Numbered from the stretch's first letter, positions 7,375 through 14,935 are shown. The stretch is 19,538 nucleotides of DNA from Muribaculaceae bacterium (GCA_016287065.1 JAEEVB010000008.1:1-19538); one strand, 5' to 3'. Notes: generated by a model from the sequence alone, not told the origin. Made by a program: numbers and translations.

Positions 7375-7851
7375 ATGAACGATTTAGAAACAAAGTTTGC
7401 GCAAACCATCAAGAAGAACAAGAGCACCATCTACACCGTGTGCTACATGTTCTCGAAAGATGCCGACGAGGTGAACGACCTCTTCCAGGAGTCGGTAATC
7501 AACATGTGGCGAGGCTTTGAGGGTTTCGAGAACCGCAGCGATGTGAAAACATGGATCTACCGTGTGACACTCAACACCTGCATCTCGCTCGACCGCAAAA
7601 AGCGCCGCACCAACACCGAACCCCTGTCGATGAACATCAATCTCTTTGAGGATCATGACGAAGACACCAAGCAGATCGACATGCTTCACAAGCGCATCAG
7701 CCGACTGCGCCCCTTCGACCGTGCCATCGTGCTGCTGTGGCTCGAGAACATGCCCTACGAAGAAATTGGTCAGGTGGTGGGCATTTCCACAACCAATGTG
7801 AGCAGCCGCCTCTACCGCATCAAAGAACAACTCAAAAAAATGAACGACTAA
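7375..7851 (+). CDS. ECF-type RNA polymerase sigma factor
   Basis: A 158-residue alternative sigma factor. Region 2 (about 8-78) includes DEVNDLFQESVINMWRGFEG and the -10 recognition stretch around VKTWIYRVTLNTCISLDRKKRR, cited here by its position 57-78. Region 4 (about 103-156) includes FDRAIVLLWLENMPYEEIG and the helix-turn-helix GISTTNVSSRLYRIKEQL. The ATG at 7375 is chosen because upstream in-frame codons run through the promoter and the shared motif. The gene for a membrane protein follows after 13 bases and could encode its regulator. The shared motif before this gene and before the DUF2807 gene suggests autoregulation and a local regulon. Confidence 0.93.
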   Translation: MNDLETKFAQTIKKNKSTIYTVCYMFSKDADEVNDLFQESVINMWRGFEGFENRSDVKTWIYRVTLNTCISLDRKKRRTNTEPLSMNINLFEDHDEDTKQIDMLHKRISRLRPFDRAIVLLWLENMPYEEIGQVVGISTTNVSSRLYRIKEQLKKMND

Positions 7852-7864
7852 AACTTTTAAGACA

Positions 7865-8443
7865 ATGGACTTTGAACTTGATGAAATGCGCCAGCAAATG
7901 GCGAGACTAAAGAATAAGCTCGACAATCAGATGATTGTCAACGACCGGTTCATTCGCCGCTCCATCAGGAACAGCGTGAGCACCATCAACAAGCGATACC
8001 TTGTGATATCGGCGATTGCTCTGGCAATGATACCCTACGGTTACTGGGCCTTTGTGAAACTCAACGGACTCTCGATTTGGCTGTGGCTTGCCACATGCGT
8101 GATGATGCTGGCAGTGGTGGGATTCTGCTTCTTTAACGGACGCGACCTGCGCGACCACAAACTGGTAGAGGGCAATCTGCAAGAGACCATGCGCAAAGTG
8201 GCACTTGCCAAGAAACGCGACAACAACTGGCTGTGGGTGGGCATTCCCATGGCACTGGGCTGGGGTGCGTGGGCCATCTGGGAGATGGCACAAAAGGTTG
8301 GCAAAGATGCCGATTTCCTGGTGCCCTGCTGCATTGTGGGCCTGATAATAGGTGCCCTGATTGGCGTGAGAGTGCACCTGCGCACCCAGCGACACTACCG
8401 CGACATCCTCGACCAGATCGAAGACGCCGAAGACACCGAATAA
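7865..8443 (+). CDS. Four-helix membrane protein, candidate anti-sigma partner
   Basis: A 192-residue protein with a charged N-terminal helix (about 1-44, MDFELDEMRQQMARLKNKLD) that could form a coiled coil. Two pairs of membrane helices follow (about 45-64, 70-90, 121-140, 152-171), then a short charged cytoplasmic tail with RHYRDILDQIEDAEDTE. It has no classical zinc-type or FecR-type anti-sigma domain. Proteins of this size and layout are often encoded directly behind Bacteroidetes ECF sigma genes (established from gene order, by recollection). A role in holding or tuning the sigma factor at the membrane is inference. It is separated from the sigma gene by 13 bases and ends in TAA. Confidence 0.8.
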   Translation: MDFELDEMRQQMARLKNKLDNQMIVNDRFIRRSIRNSVSTINKRYLVISAIALAMIPYGYWAFVKLNGLSIWLWLATCVMMLAVVGFCFFNGRDLRDHKLVEGNLQETMRKVALAKKRDNNWLWVGIPMALGWGAWAIWEMAQKVGKDADFLVPCCIVGLIIGALIGVRVHLRTQRHYRDILDQIEDAEDTE

Positions 8444-8464
8444 CAAGAAAACGCAAGGCTATAG

Positions 8465-8500
8465 GTTCTCCGAGAACTCCGAGAGCTCTGAGAAACCCAA
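8465..8500. repeat. Tandem 9-bp repeat, four units
   Basis: GTTCTCCGA, GAACTCCGA, GAGCTCTGA and a decayed GAAACCCAA lie between the stop of the four-helix protein gene and its terminator. They belong to the same family as the array at 4577-4639. Confidence 0.85.
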
Positions 8501-8522
8501 GCAACTCTCATAATAAAAACAA

Positions 8523-8556
8523 GGTGTGCCGACAACATGACCGGCACACCTTTTTT
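8523..8556 (+). terminator. Rho-independent terminator of the sigma operon
   Basis: GGTGTGCCG (8523-8531) pairs perfectly with CGGCACACC (8542-8550) around a 10-base loop and is followed by TTTTTT. Confidence 0.93.
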
Positions 8557-8650
8557 AATAGAAAAGCCTGCACACAAATCACCCTGTCAATACCCTCACA
8601 TTGCAAACCATCGTAAAGTTCTGAAACACACAAGAAAAGACGGAGAAAAA

Positions 8651-8706
8651 ACACTTTTCCAATATGAAATATGGGTATTTTTTACACTTTTCCAATAAGT
8701 TTTCCA
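8651..8706 (+). promoter_or_regulatory. Direct repeats ACACTTTTCCAATA, candidate operator
   Basis: The 14-base sequence ACACTTTTCCAATA occurs at 8651-8664 and 8684-8697, starts 33 bases apart (about three helical turns). A third core TTTTCCA lies at 8700-8706. They are 50-100 bases upstream of the candidate promoter of the DUF2807 gene. The rest of the non-coding stretch 8557-8830 shows no gene. Confidence 0.45.
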
Positions 8707-8756
8707 CTAGTTCCACCTGTTTATTTCATAATTTTTGAAAAAAAATCGATTTGAGT

Positions 8757-8793
8757 GAAACAAATCGACACCCTTGTGCGTCTAATGAGTAAA
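8757..8793 (+). promoter_or_regulatory. Candidate ECF promoter and shared motif, copy 2
   Basis: GAAAC (8757-8761), 18 bases, then GTCTA (8780-8784), resembling an ECF -35/-10 pair. The shared 21-base motif CTTGTGCGTCTAATGAGTAA+A is at 8773-8793 and starts 58 bases before the DUF2807 gene, almost the same distance as at the sigma gene. Confidence 0.55.
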
Positions 8794-8830
8794 GAAACGC
8801 AATCTAAAAACAACAAAAAACAAAACAACA

Positions 8831-9523
8831 ATGAAAACGATTTTATTATTTGTCATCGCAGTTCTGAATGCGACATGCATGAATTCAAGTGTAACAACAA
8901 ACTCAGGCAGCACCCACGAAAGCGTTGTGAGCGCACTGAACACGAAAACTAAAGTGAATGAGTTCCGTAACATTGAAGTGGCCGGCCCATTAAATGTGAT
9001 CGTGACCAAAGACCGACGCTGCAGCGTGACTGTTGAAGGCGACAACCAGGAAGCCCTTAATAGCCTGGTAGTTTATGTTGAAGACAACAATCTGATTGTG
9101 ACCACCAAGCGCGGCAGCCGCGTGAATATGGACCAGTTGAGAGTGCATGTCACTGCACCCACCGTCGAAGGCTTTGAGATGACAGGGTCGGGCAACTTAT
9201 CGACAATGAGCGATTTCACCGCCAAAAACGCCCACATGACAGTGACTGGCTCGGGCAATATCGTCATGAGCAATCCGTTCACTTGCCAGAAAATGACCAT
9301 CGAGACCACAGGTTCGGGTAACATATCGGTCAACACACTGAAGGCCAAACTGCTCACCACCAGTATTACAGGTTCGGGCGATGTTCAGTTTAACAACCTT
9401 GATGTGAAAGATGCTGTGAGCGAGATCACCGGCTCGGGCAACATCAACCTGCGTGGCAAGGTGGGCAATCACACCAAGCATGTGACCGGCAGCGGAAACA
9501 TCGACACACTGGGCATGAGATAA
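8831..9523 (+). CDS. Secreted DUF2807 (GIN-like) beta-helix protein
   Basis: A 230-residue exported protein of the DUF2807 family, sometimes called a head-domain of putative adhesins. The N-terminal hydrophobic signal (1-16) ends in NATC, which is only a poor lipobox, so a lipoprotein is possible but not certain. The domain begins with FRNIEVAGPLNVIVTK (45-60). It then carries six TGSG(N/D) motifs near residues 118, 139, 160, 180, 200 and 219. The period of about 20-21 residues is what a right-handed parallel beta-helix would show, with one Gly-Ser-Gly turn per coil. The substrate or partner is unknown. The upstream motif shared with the ECF sigma gene suggests it is a target of that sigma factor, perhaps in an envelope response (inference). 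Confidence 0.9.
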   Translation: MKTILLFVIAVLNATCMNSSVTTNSGSTHESVVSALNTKTKVNEFRNIEVAGPLNVIVTKDRRCSVTVEGDNQEALNSLVVYVEDNNLIVTTKRGSRVNMDQLRVHVTAPTVEGFEMTGSGNLSTMSDFTAKNAHMTVTGSGNIVMSNPFTCQKMTIETTGSGNISVNTLKAKLLTTSITGSGDVQFNNLDVKDAVSEITGSGNINLRGKVGNHTKHVTGSGNIDTLGMR

Positions 9524-9560
9524 CAAAACTCTTCACACTATTATAGCCCCCTTTGGGCAA

Positions 9561-9603
9561 AAAAAGTCACGGCTGATGCAGAACATCGGCCGTGCTTTAT
9601 TTC
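9561..9603. terminator. Bidirectional terminator between convergent genes
   Basis: CACGGCTGATG (9568-9578) pairs with CATCGGCCGTG (9584-9594) over 11 bp with one G-U pair and a CAGAA loop. The plus side has CTTTATTTCT and the minus side has ACTTTTTTT, so it can serve both the DUF2807 gene and the eight-gene minus-strand operon. Confidence 0.88.
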
Positions 9604-9633
9604 TAAGAGATACTTTTCTCAATTTTTGCTTTC

Positions 9634-10263
9634 TTAGCGGAAGAGCTGGAACAGGAGGTAGATGGCCATGGCGATGAGAAACACCGAAAAGCAACTGCAG
9701 CCGTAGGTCTTGACTTGCGGATTCTCGCCCTGACGCAGGCGTTCCATCTCGCGCCGCAAGAAATCCATCTGCTTGTCTTGCTCATAGGTGCGGCGACCCT
9801 CAAGGGCGCTGGGCAGACCCGTGTTGTGCTCAATGAGAATTTTGCGAGGCGCCCCACCCTGATAAGGACCCACTATGCCATTCTCCTCGAGTTGGCGCAT
9901 GAGTTCGGCCGCCTCTTCTTGCGTGATGCCGAAGTAGTCCTTGAGTCGCGGCACCGAGATGGCATTGCATGTCTTGATGTAAGCAACTGCATCGTCATAG
10001 AGCGGGTGCTTGTTTGCCACATCGCCATGAAACGGAGGAGGAGTCTCGTCGTCATCAATCTCAACCGCCTCGACAGGCTGCGCCTGCTGCAGTTCCTCGT
10101 CGGCCACATCCATGGCAGGCTCTTCGAGCGGAATGTAGGCAAATTCGCCTTCAATCTTCAGGGGCGAGATGCACTTGGGGCACACGGCCTGATAGCCAGT
10201 TGCCTCGAGCTGCTCCTGAGTCAGTTCAAGTTCTTCACCACATTTAGGACACTTATATTTCAT
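9634..10263 (-). CDS. Zinc ribbon - FtsK-gamma-like winged helix - tail-anchored protein
   Basis: A 209-residue protein. Residues 1-35 form a zinc ribbon with Cys5, Cys8, Cys28 and Cys31 (CPKC and CPKC). An acidic linker (45-80) follows. Residues about 86-146 (HPLYDDAVAYI ... LEENGIVGPYQGGAPRKILI) match the C-terminal gamma domain of the DNA translocase FtsK, a winged helix that in FtsK reads KOPS sequences. A charged helix (158-180) leads to one C-terminal membrane helix (190-208). No motor domain is present, so this is a gamma-like domain outside FtsK. It is the last gene of the tubulin/actin operon, 26 bases after the other zinc-ribbon gene. Membrane-tethered DNA binding is inference; protein binding by the winged helix is the alternative. 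Confidence 0.8.
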   Translation of the reverse strand: MKYKCPKCGEELELTQEQLEATGYQAVCPKCISPLKIEGEFAYIPLEEPAMDVADEELQQAQPVEAVEIDDDETPPPFHGDVANKHPLYDDAVAYIKTCNAISVPRLKDYFGITQEEAAELMRQLEENGIVGPYQGGAPRKILIEHNTGLPSALEGRRTYEQDKQMDFLRREMERLRQGENPQVKTYGCSCFSVFLIAMAIYLLFQLFR

Positions 10264-10289
10264 AGCACAAGTTCTGTTTTATATCAGCA

Positions 10290-10769
10290 TCAATGCAAGA
10301 GTTCTCCAAAAATATAATAAAAAGCAAAAAACACGAGGGCAATCACCACACTCAGCGTCAGACAGCCCAGTGGAGTCATATTTCCCAAACCCATGCCAAA
10401 CAGCGGTTTCTTGGCATTCTTGCCAGCTGCCTTCTTGCGGGTAACCGGCCTGGAAGCCTGTTTGCGAGTCGAAGATGCCGACGACCTCATATTATTATAA
10501 TGTGTAGTACTGGTTGTAGCAGTGACCCTCACCGGTGTGCGGCGTTGCTGAACCGTAGCAGCCTTGGCGCGGCGCTGCGGCATGGGCGGGACTTCGTCGG
10601 CCGGCTTCTTCTTGTTCGGTTTCGCTGGAATGGGTGGCGGCGGGGCATCGCTGCGCGGCACCTTGAACACCGACAGACACTGCGGGCACACGATCTGGCC
10701 TTGCTGGGCATTCAGCTCGCCCTTGGTCATCTCAATCTTGCGACCGCACTTGTTGCAATAATACACCAT
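10290..10769 (-). CDS. Tail-anchored zinc-ribbon protein with basic, proline-rich linker
   Basis: A 159-residue protein. The zinc ribbon has Cys5, Cys8, Cys28 and Cys31 (CNKC and CPQC), the same spacing as in the neighbouring 9634-10263 product. It is followed by a proline-rich stretch (APPPPIPAKP, 42-51), a strongly basic unordered region (about 52-122), and one membrane helix (about 133-154) near the C-terminus. The start is the ATG at 10769 (MVYYCNKCGR), placed directly before the ribbon; a longer in-frame start would overlap the previous gene. The gene follows that gene after 23 bases. The basic linker could touch nucleic acid or acidic proteins (inference). The two ribbon proteins may be partners built on the same head and anchor. 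Confidence 0.75.
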   Translation of the reverse strand: MVYYCNKCGRKIEMTKGELNAQQGQIVCPQCLSVFKVPRSDAPPPPIPAKPNKKKPADEVPPMPQRRAKAATVQQRRTPVRVTATTSTTHYNNMRSSASSTRKQASRPVTRKKAAGKNAKKPLFGMGLGNMTPLGCLTLSVVIALVFFAFYYIFGELLH

Positions 10770-10792
10770 AACAACTCCCCCACCCGTTAAAA

Positions 10793-11485
10793 TCAATTGT
10801 GATAGCTGATTCTCGCCATCTCGGTCACACGCCAGGCACCATTCTCGCACACGGCCTTGCCTGGGGCCTCGGTCACAATGCGACGCATGCCGCCCGACAC
10901 CTGAATATTGTTGCCTGTGCAGGCACGGGTGAGGTTCTCGGTGGGCATCATGAGTGCCAAGTGGTGCACATCGGCATCATCAATCACCTTGAAGGAGCCG
11001 GTGCGGCCATCGGGCGTGGTGAGTTCGAACAGGGAGTTGCCGGGTTCGAAAACCGACGACACCCCCATAAACACGCCACGCTCGTCGGGACGGGTCAAGT
11101 AGAGTTGTTTAGGGAACTTCTCACGCTCTACCTGTGGTTTGTGCGCAACCTTTACCACAGTTTCGGCAGGTCGATGCTTCAGTTGAAATTTCAGGTCCTC
11201 AATTTCGCGGTTCAAGCGGTTCAACTCTCGCTGAGTTTCCTCTTGGCGTTTCTTGAACGCCACCTTCAGGGCATTTTCAGCGGCTTCTGAACGCGCCTGT
11301 TCGGCCTTAAAGTCCTTGCGAAGAAAATAGGTAAACACGGCAGCACAGGCAGCAACCAGAAAAATCACAATATCGGCAAACGTCTGGAAACTGGCATAAC
11401 CACTACCATTCTGAGCCAAGGCGGGCAGTGCTGTAATCAGCATCGCCATAAGGCCAAAGAATCTATGTTTCATATTATGAGTCAT
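10793..11485 (-). CDS. Membrane-anchored coiled-coil protein
   Basis: A 230-residue protein with a cleavable-looking signal (1-25, ending ALPALAQ), one membrane helix (about 36-55), a charged coiled coil (about 57-104, rich in Glu, Arg, Lys and Gln), and a compact C-terminal domain (about 125-230) with KQLYLTRPDERGVFMGVSS and FELTTPDGRTGSFKV. A second in-frame ATG at 11473 (MKHRFFGLMAM) gives a neater signal sequence and may be the true start. It lies 7 bases after the actin-like gene in the same operon. I do not recognise the C-terminal domain. By layout it could link the membrane to the cytoskeletal partners, but topology is not certain. Confidence 0.72.
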   Translation of the reverse strand: MTHNMKHRFFGLMAMLITALPALAQNGSGYASFQTFADIVIFLVAACAAVFTYFLRKDFKAEQARSEAAENALKVAFKKRQEETQRELNRLNREIEDLKFQLKHRPAETVVKVAHKPQVEREKFPKQLYLTRPDERGVFMGVSSVFEPGNSLFELTTPDGRTGSFKVIDDADVHHLALMMPTENLTRACTGNNIQVSGGMRRIVTEAPGKAVCENGAWRVTEMARISYHN

Positions 11486-11492
11486 TGTTGAA

Positions 11493-14117
11493 TTATAACT
11501 TCGAAATCACTTCATTGCACAGGTTGGTGAGCAGGTTGTGCCTGATGATGCCAATGATGGGATAGAAGAAGGGAACATCCTCGATGGCCACATCGTCGTC
11601 GTAACGGCCTTGCAGGAAGGTGTTGATGCCGGCAATCAGGTAATTGCCCACGTTGTCATTGAGCACCTGCTTGAAGAGGTTCATCACCTTGTTGTCGATG
11701 CCGAACTCGTCGCGCGTCACATTGTCGCACAAGTCAATGAAGAACTGGTTGAATTCCTTCACTTTCTCCACTAGGTGCTCGCGCACCTCAAGGTCGTTGA
11801 CCTTGGCCATGGTGAGCGACTCGTCGCCCACCATCGAGAAGCAATACTTCATGGCATTGATGTTGCGTGGACGCATGAGGTCGATGGTGGCCACGGTCTC
11901 GGGCGTGGGATGCGGATCGGTGCGCAAGTTCTCGATGCGCACACCGCCGCGGCAAGTAATCTGCTTGGGACACTCGCTCTCGATCTTGATGGTGAACTGC
12001 TCGGTATATTTTTCCCCGAAGACGCGTTCCAGAATCTCCTGCGTGAGTTCGTTGATCTGCGTCTTCGAACCCACAATGTTCAATATCTTCGAACCCGTAC
12101 CGCTAAAGTACATTTGCTTGGGTTTCACATAGCCTCGGTGCTTCATGGCACAGGCAATGTAATAGACGATGGCCGAGTAGAAGTACATGAACACCAGTTT
12201 ACGCTGGTCGTCGTTCTTCAAGAGCGCATTGTAACTGTAAAGGTTGCGGTCCATGGGCGGCAGGTTGCGCAACTGTTCCACATTCTCGATCGAGAACAGG
12301 AAGGCATTCACATCCTCCGACCGTTTCTGACCCATAATCACATTCAGGATGCTGTTCAGGTAGGTTACATCGCTGTTGCGCTCCACCAGTTTCTTGAAGT
12401 ACTCGCTATAGTGGCGAATGAGCGGGTTATTGTCGGCATCTCGTTCACTGAAGGCATCGCCAAAGATGGCATCGCCGGCAAAGCGGAACGACGAGATGGC
12501 CACCGGTATAGTCTTGTTCTGGTCGGCTGTGGTCTGATACACCACCACATCGCTGGTACCGCCACCAATGTCCACACTCACGAAGTTACTGCCTGCAACA
12601 TCGGCACTCTTGTAGTAGAACGAGGGCGCAATCGACTCGGGATAGGCATGCAGGTTGATGTCGGCATCACCGCCAAAGTAGGTACGATACAGGTCTTGCC
12701 ATGTCTGTTCCAGTTTGCCACGGTCGCTGCCGCCCATGCTCACGGGATAGAAGTAGATGACCCGCGCCTTGTCGAGTGGAGCGTGCTCCAGCAGTGCCTT
12801 GGCACGGATGAGCAGCACCATCTCACGCAGGAACTCCTTCGAGAGCACATTGCTGCCCATCCACTTCAGGTTAGTGGTCACCTGATAGCCGTCGAAGTAC
12901 TGACGCTCATAGAGGAAAGGCACATTGATATCGCTGAACAGCGTGGTGTCGCCACTGCCGTTCACATTGCTCGCCAGCGCACTGCGCAGCGGGAAACCAT
13001 ACACATCGTCGATGTCGCGCGGCAGGAACTCGATGCGCTGCAACTGGTCGGCAATGAGCAGCGAGTCCTTCTTGAGCAATGAGGCGATGAGAGTGGCCGA
13101 CTCGTTGTAAGCAAACGTGAGGGGTTGTGACTCATGTCCTCGCTCAGCCCATTCGATGTGACTGTTGGTCGTACCAAAATCGACGGCAAATATCAGCTCC
13201 TTGGCAGCCTCGTTGTAGGGTTTCCACAAAGGCAGTATCATGCCCGTGAAGGTTCCCAATTCGGTCTGCACCGTGGCTTCCATATAGTCGAAACCTCCTT
13301 GCACATCATAATAGGTGGTGCTGAACGAGGCCTTGGTGCGTTCTTTGCCCGTCACAGCCACATTGCCCTCGTGGGCATGGAACTTGAGTTGGGCATTGCC
13401 GTTACGCAGGTAGGCAAACAGTTGCACCTTGTAGGCATTGGCCCCAGGGGTGCGCACAAAGGGGAACACGGCGGTGCTCAACTGCACACCGCTCACAATG
13501 CGGCCCGTGCCCATCTGCTCGTTGAACTGCCAGTTGGAATCGGTCACCGTGAGATAGGTGCGCGTGAGTTCCATGAAGCGCTTGCGCACCGGGACGCGCA
13601 GGGTCACGGCCACGCTGCCGTCGGCATTCTCCACAATCTGCAGCATAGGCTGGCCCTGAACCGAGCCCTGCAGGTCGGCTGCCGTGAAGTAGTCGAAGAA
13701 GAGCGGCTTCACGGGCAGCAGGTAACTGGCTGTGGAGCCATAGTTGGCACGCACGATGTTACCGTCGAAGTAGTGGTCGCTATCGATGGCGCCACTCAAT
13801 TTCACAATGCTCTCGGCCAGGAAATCGGCCGTGGTGAGGAAGGGATACTGTATATTGGTGCCCGGTAGCTTACGGTCGGCAAGCGCCATGCCCGAAGCAT
13901 AGACCTGCGTGGCGCTGTCCCACTCGCGGTTCACGTAGCGATAGTGGTCGATGCTGCCGTTGAAGTTGTTGCGCAGCACCAGGGGCAGCACGGTGCCATC
14001 GGCCATGGGGCGCGTGGGGACAATCACAAAGTCGCTCTCGCCCGCCATATGACGGATGTCGACACTGCGCTTGTGGTAGAGCGGTGCCGAGAGAATGGTG
14101 ATTTCCTCCTCGCCCAC
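11493..14117 (-). CDS. Large actin/Hsp70-fold ATPase (SrfB-like), frame continuous with upstream gene through TAG
   Basis: An 874-residue protein. The first 300 residues look beta-rich and lack an ATPase motif (features include YPFLTTADFL and SYLLPVKPLFFDYF). The actin/Hsp70 ATPase core follows: phosphate-1 IFAVDFGTTNSH at 309-320, phosphate-2 VSVDIGGGTSDVVVY at 513-527, adenosine motif MYFSGTGSKIL at 669-679. The core is interrupted by long insertions compared with MreB or DnaK. The size and layout recall the SrfB-like group (recollection, not verified). The only usable start is a GTG at 14117, just 12 bases after a TAG that ends the previous gene in the same frame. The region between reads YSPF and looks like protein, so a single 1146-residue product is plausible. 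It ends in TAA. Confidence 0.82.
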   Translation of the reverse strand: MGEEEITILSAPLYHKRSVDIRHMAGESDFVIVPTRPMADGTVLPLVLRNNFNGSIDHYRYVNREWDSATQVYASGMALADRKLPGTNIQYPFLTTADFLAESIVKLSGAIDSDHYFDGNIVRANYGSTASYLLPVKPLFFDYFTAADLQGSVQGQPMLQIVENADGSVAVTLRVPVRKRFMELTRTYLTVTDSNWQFNEQMGTGRIVSGVQLSTAVFPFVRTPGANAYKVQLFAYLRNGNAQLKFHAHEGNVAVTGKERTKASFSTTYYDVQGGFDYMEATVQTELGTFTGMILPLWKPYNEAAKELIFAVDFGTTNSHIEWAERGHESQPLTFAYNESATLIASLLKKDSLLIADQLQRIEFLPRDIDDVYGFPLRSALASNVNGSGDTTLFSDINVPFLYERQYFDGYQVTTNLKWMGSNVLSKEFLREMVLLIRAKALLEHAPLDKARVIYFYPVSMGGSDRGKLEQTWQDLYRTYFGGDADINLHAYPESIAPSFYYKSADVAGSNFVSVDIGGGTSDVVVYQTTADQNKTIPVAISSFRFAGDAIFGDAFSERDADNNPLIRHYSEYFKKLVERNSDVTYLNSILNVIMGQKRSEDVNAFLFSIENVEQLRNLPPMDRNLYSYNALLKNDDQRKLVFMYFYSAIVYYIACAMKHRGYVKPKQMYFSGTGSKILNIVGSKTQINELTQEILERVFGEKYTEQFTIKIESECPKQITCRGGVRIENLRTDPHPTPETVATIDLMRPRNINAMKYCFSMVGDESLTMAKVNDLEVREHLVEKVKEFNQFFIDLCDNVTRDEFGIDNKVMNLFKQVLNDNVGNYLIAGINTFLQGRYDDDVAIEDVPFFYPIIGIIRHNLLTNLCNEVISKL

Positions 14118-14129
14118 AAAGGGGCTGTA

Positions 14130-14132
14130 CTA
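14130..14132 (-). other. TAG joining two same-frame genes
   Basis: The minus strand reads GAC CAG TAG TAC AGC CCC TTT GTG. The 267-residue frame and the actin-like frame are one continuous frame of 1147 codons apart from this codon. Confidence 0.85.
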
Positions 14133-14933
14133 CTGGTCAAGCATCTGGCGCACCAGTGGCTCGCGGTCGGCCTGCAATGCAGTGGGATTGGGCAACGCCT
14201 GCAATATGCGCTGGTAGAGCTGCGGCTTATTGCGCTCGATGAGCGGCAAGTTCTTCACCATGTAGGCATACACATTGCCCAGTTTATAGCGCAGTTGCGT
14301 GTAGGCATTGAACAGCAGGAACAGATGATAGACAAACTCCTCGTCACGCTCCCACAGGTCGCGCACGGTGCCGAACAGCTTCACATTCTGCTCCACATTC
14401 ACCGTTTCCTCGGCGGGCGCAAAAGGCGCTGCCATGGTGAATGACGAGGGCGAGGTGGCGCCCAACACCTTGTTGCCGAGCATCACAATGTACCAGTCAT
14501 TCAGTTCGGCAAAATTATACACCGTGTCGCTCTGCATGAACAGTGCCAGCGTCTCGCCATAGAGGCGGTGACGCGGGTCGCTCTTGAGTTTCTCGATCTC
14601 GGTGGCCTTGTTCCAGCGCTCCACATGCAGGTTGTCGCGGTGGTTCTCATACTCGAAGAAGAGCTGTGCCACATCGAGCGCATCGCTCACCATCTTCAGT
14701 TCGCTCACGATGCCCGTCATGCGGGTGCCGCCGTTGGTCAGGTGGTCGAAAGCGTTCTTCACCAGGTCGAGCTGCGCAAAGGGGCTGGGAATGGCTGTGC
14801 GCGGATTCTGCGACAGGCCTCCGTTGGGGTCTTTGATTTGACGAATGTCGTCATCGCCATAAGGCTCCACGGGAATCCAGTCTTGAGCCCCGCTCTTCGC
14901 CGTCTTGTTGTTATAGGATAGTATGTTGCTCAT
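14130..14933 (-). CDS. 267-residue operon protein, possibly the N-terminal part of the actin-like protein
   Basis: A soluble protein with no membrane segment. Notable stretches are IPSPFAQLDLVKNAFDHL (48-65), a mostly helical middle with FFEYENHRDNLHVERWNKA (92-110), and NDWYIVMLGNKVLGATSP (145-162), which looks like a strand-turn element around Thr-Ser-Pro. A helical end then reaches LVRQMLDQ before TAG. It starts at ATG 14933, 2 bases after the tubulin-like stop, so translation is probably coupled. I recall large actin-fold proteins in other bacteria whose N-terminal region has a comparable TSP motif, so this may be the first quarter of one long protein cut by an amber codon. If it is a separate gene, its function is unknown. 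Confidence 0.7.
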   Translation of the reverse strand: MSNILSYNNKTAKSGAQDWIPVEPYGDDDIRQIKDPNGGLSQNPRTAIPSPFAQLDLVKNAFDHLTNGGTRMTGIVSELKMVSDALDVAQLFFEYENHRDNLHVERWNKATEIEKLKSDPRHRLYGETLALFMQSDTVYNFAELNDWYIVMLGNKVLGATSPSSFTMAAPFAPAEETVNVEQNVKLFGTVRDLWERDEEFVYHLFLLFNAYTQLRYKLGNVYAYMVKNLPLIERNKPQLYQRILQALPNPTALQADREPLVRQMLDQ

Positions 14934-14935
14934 TT

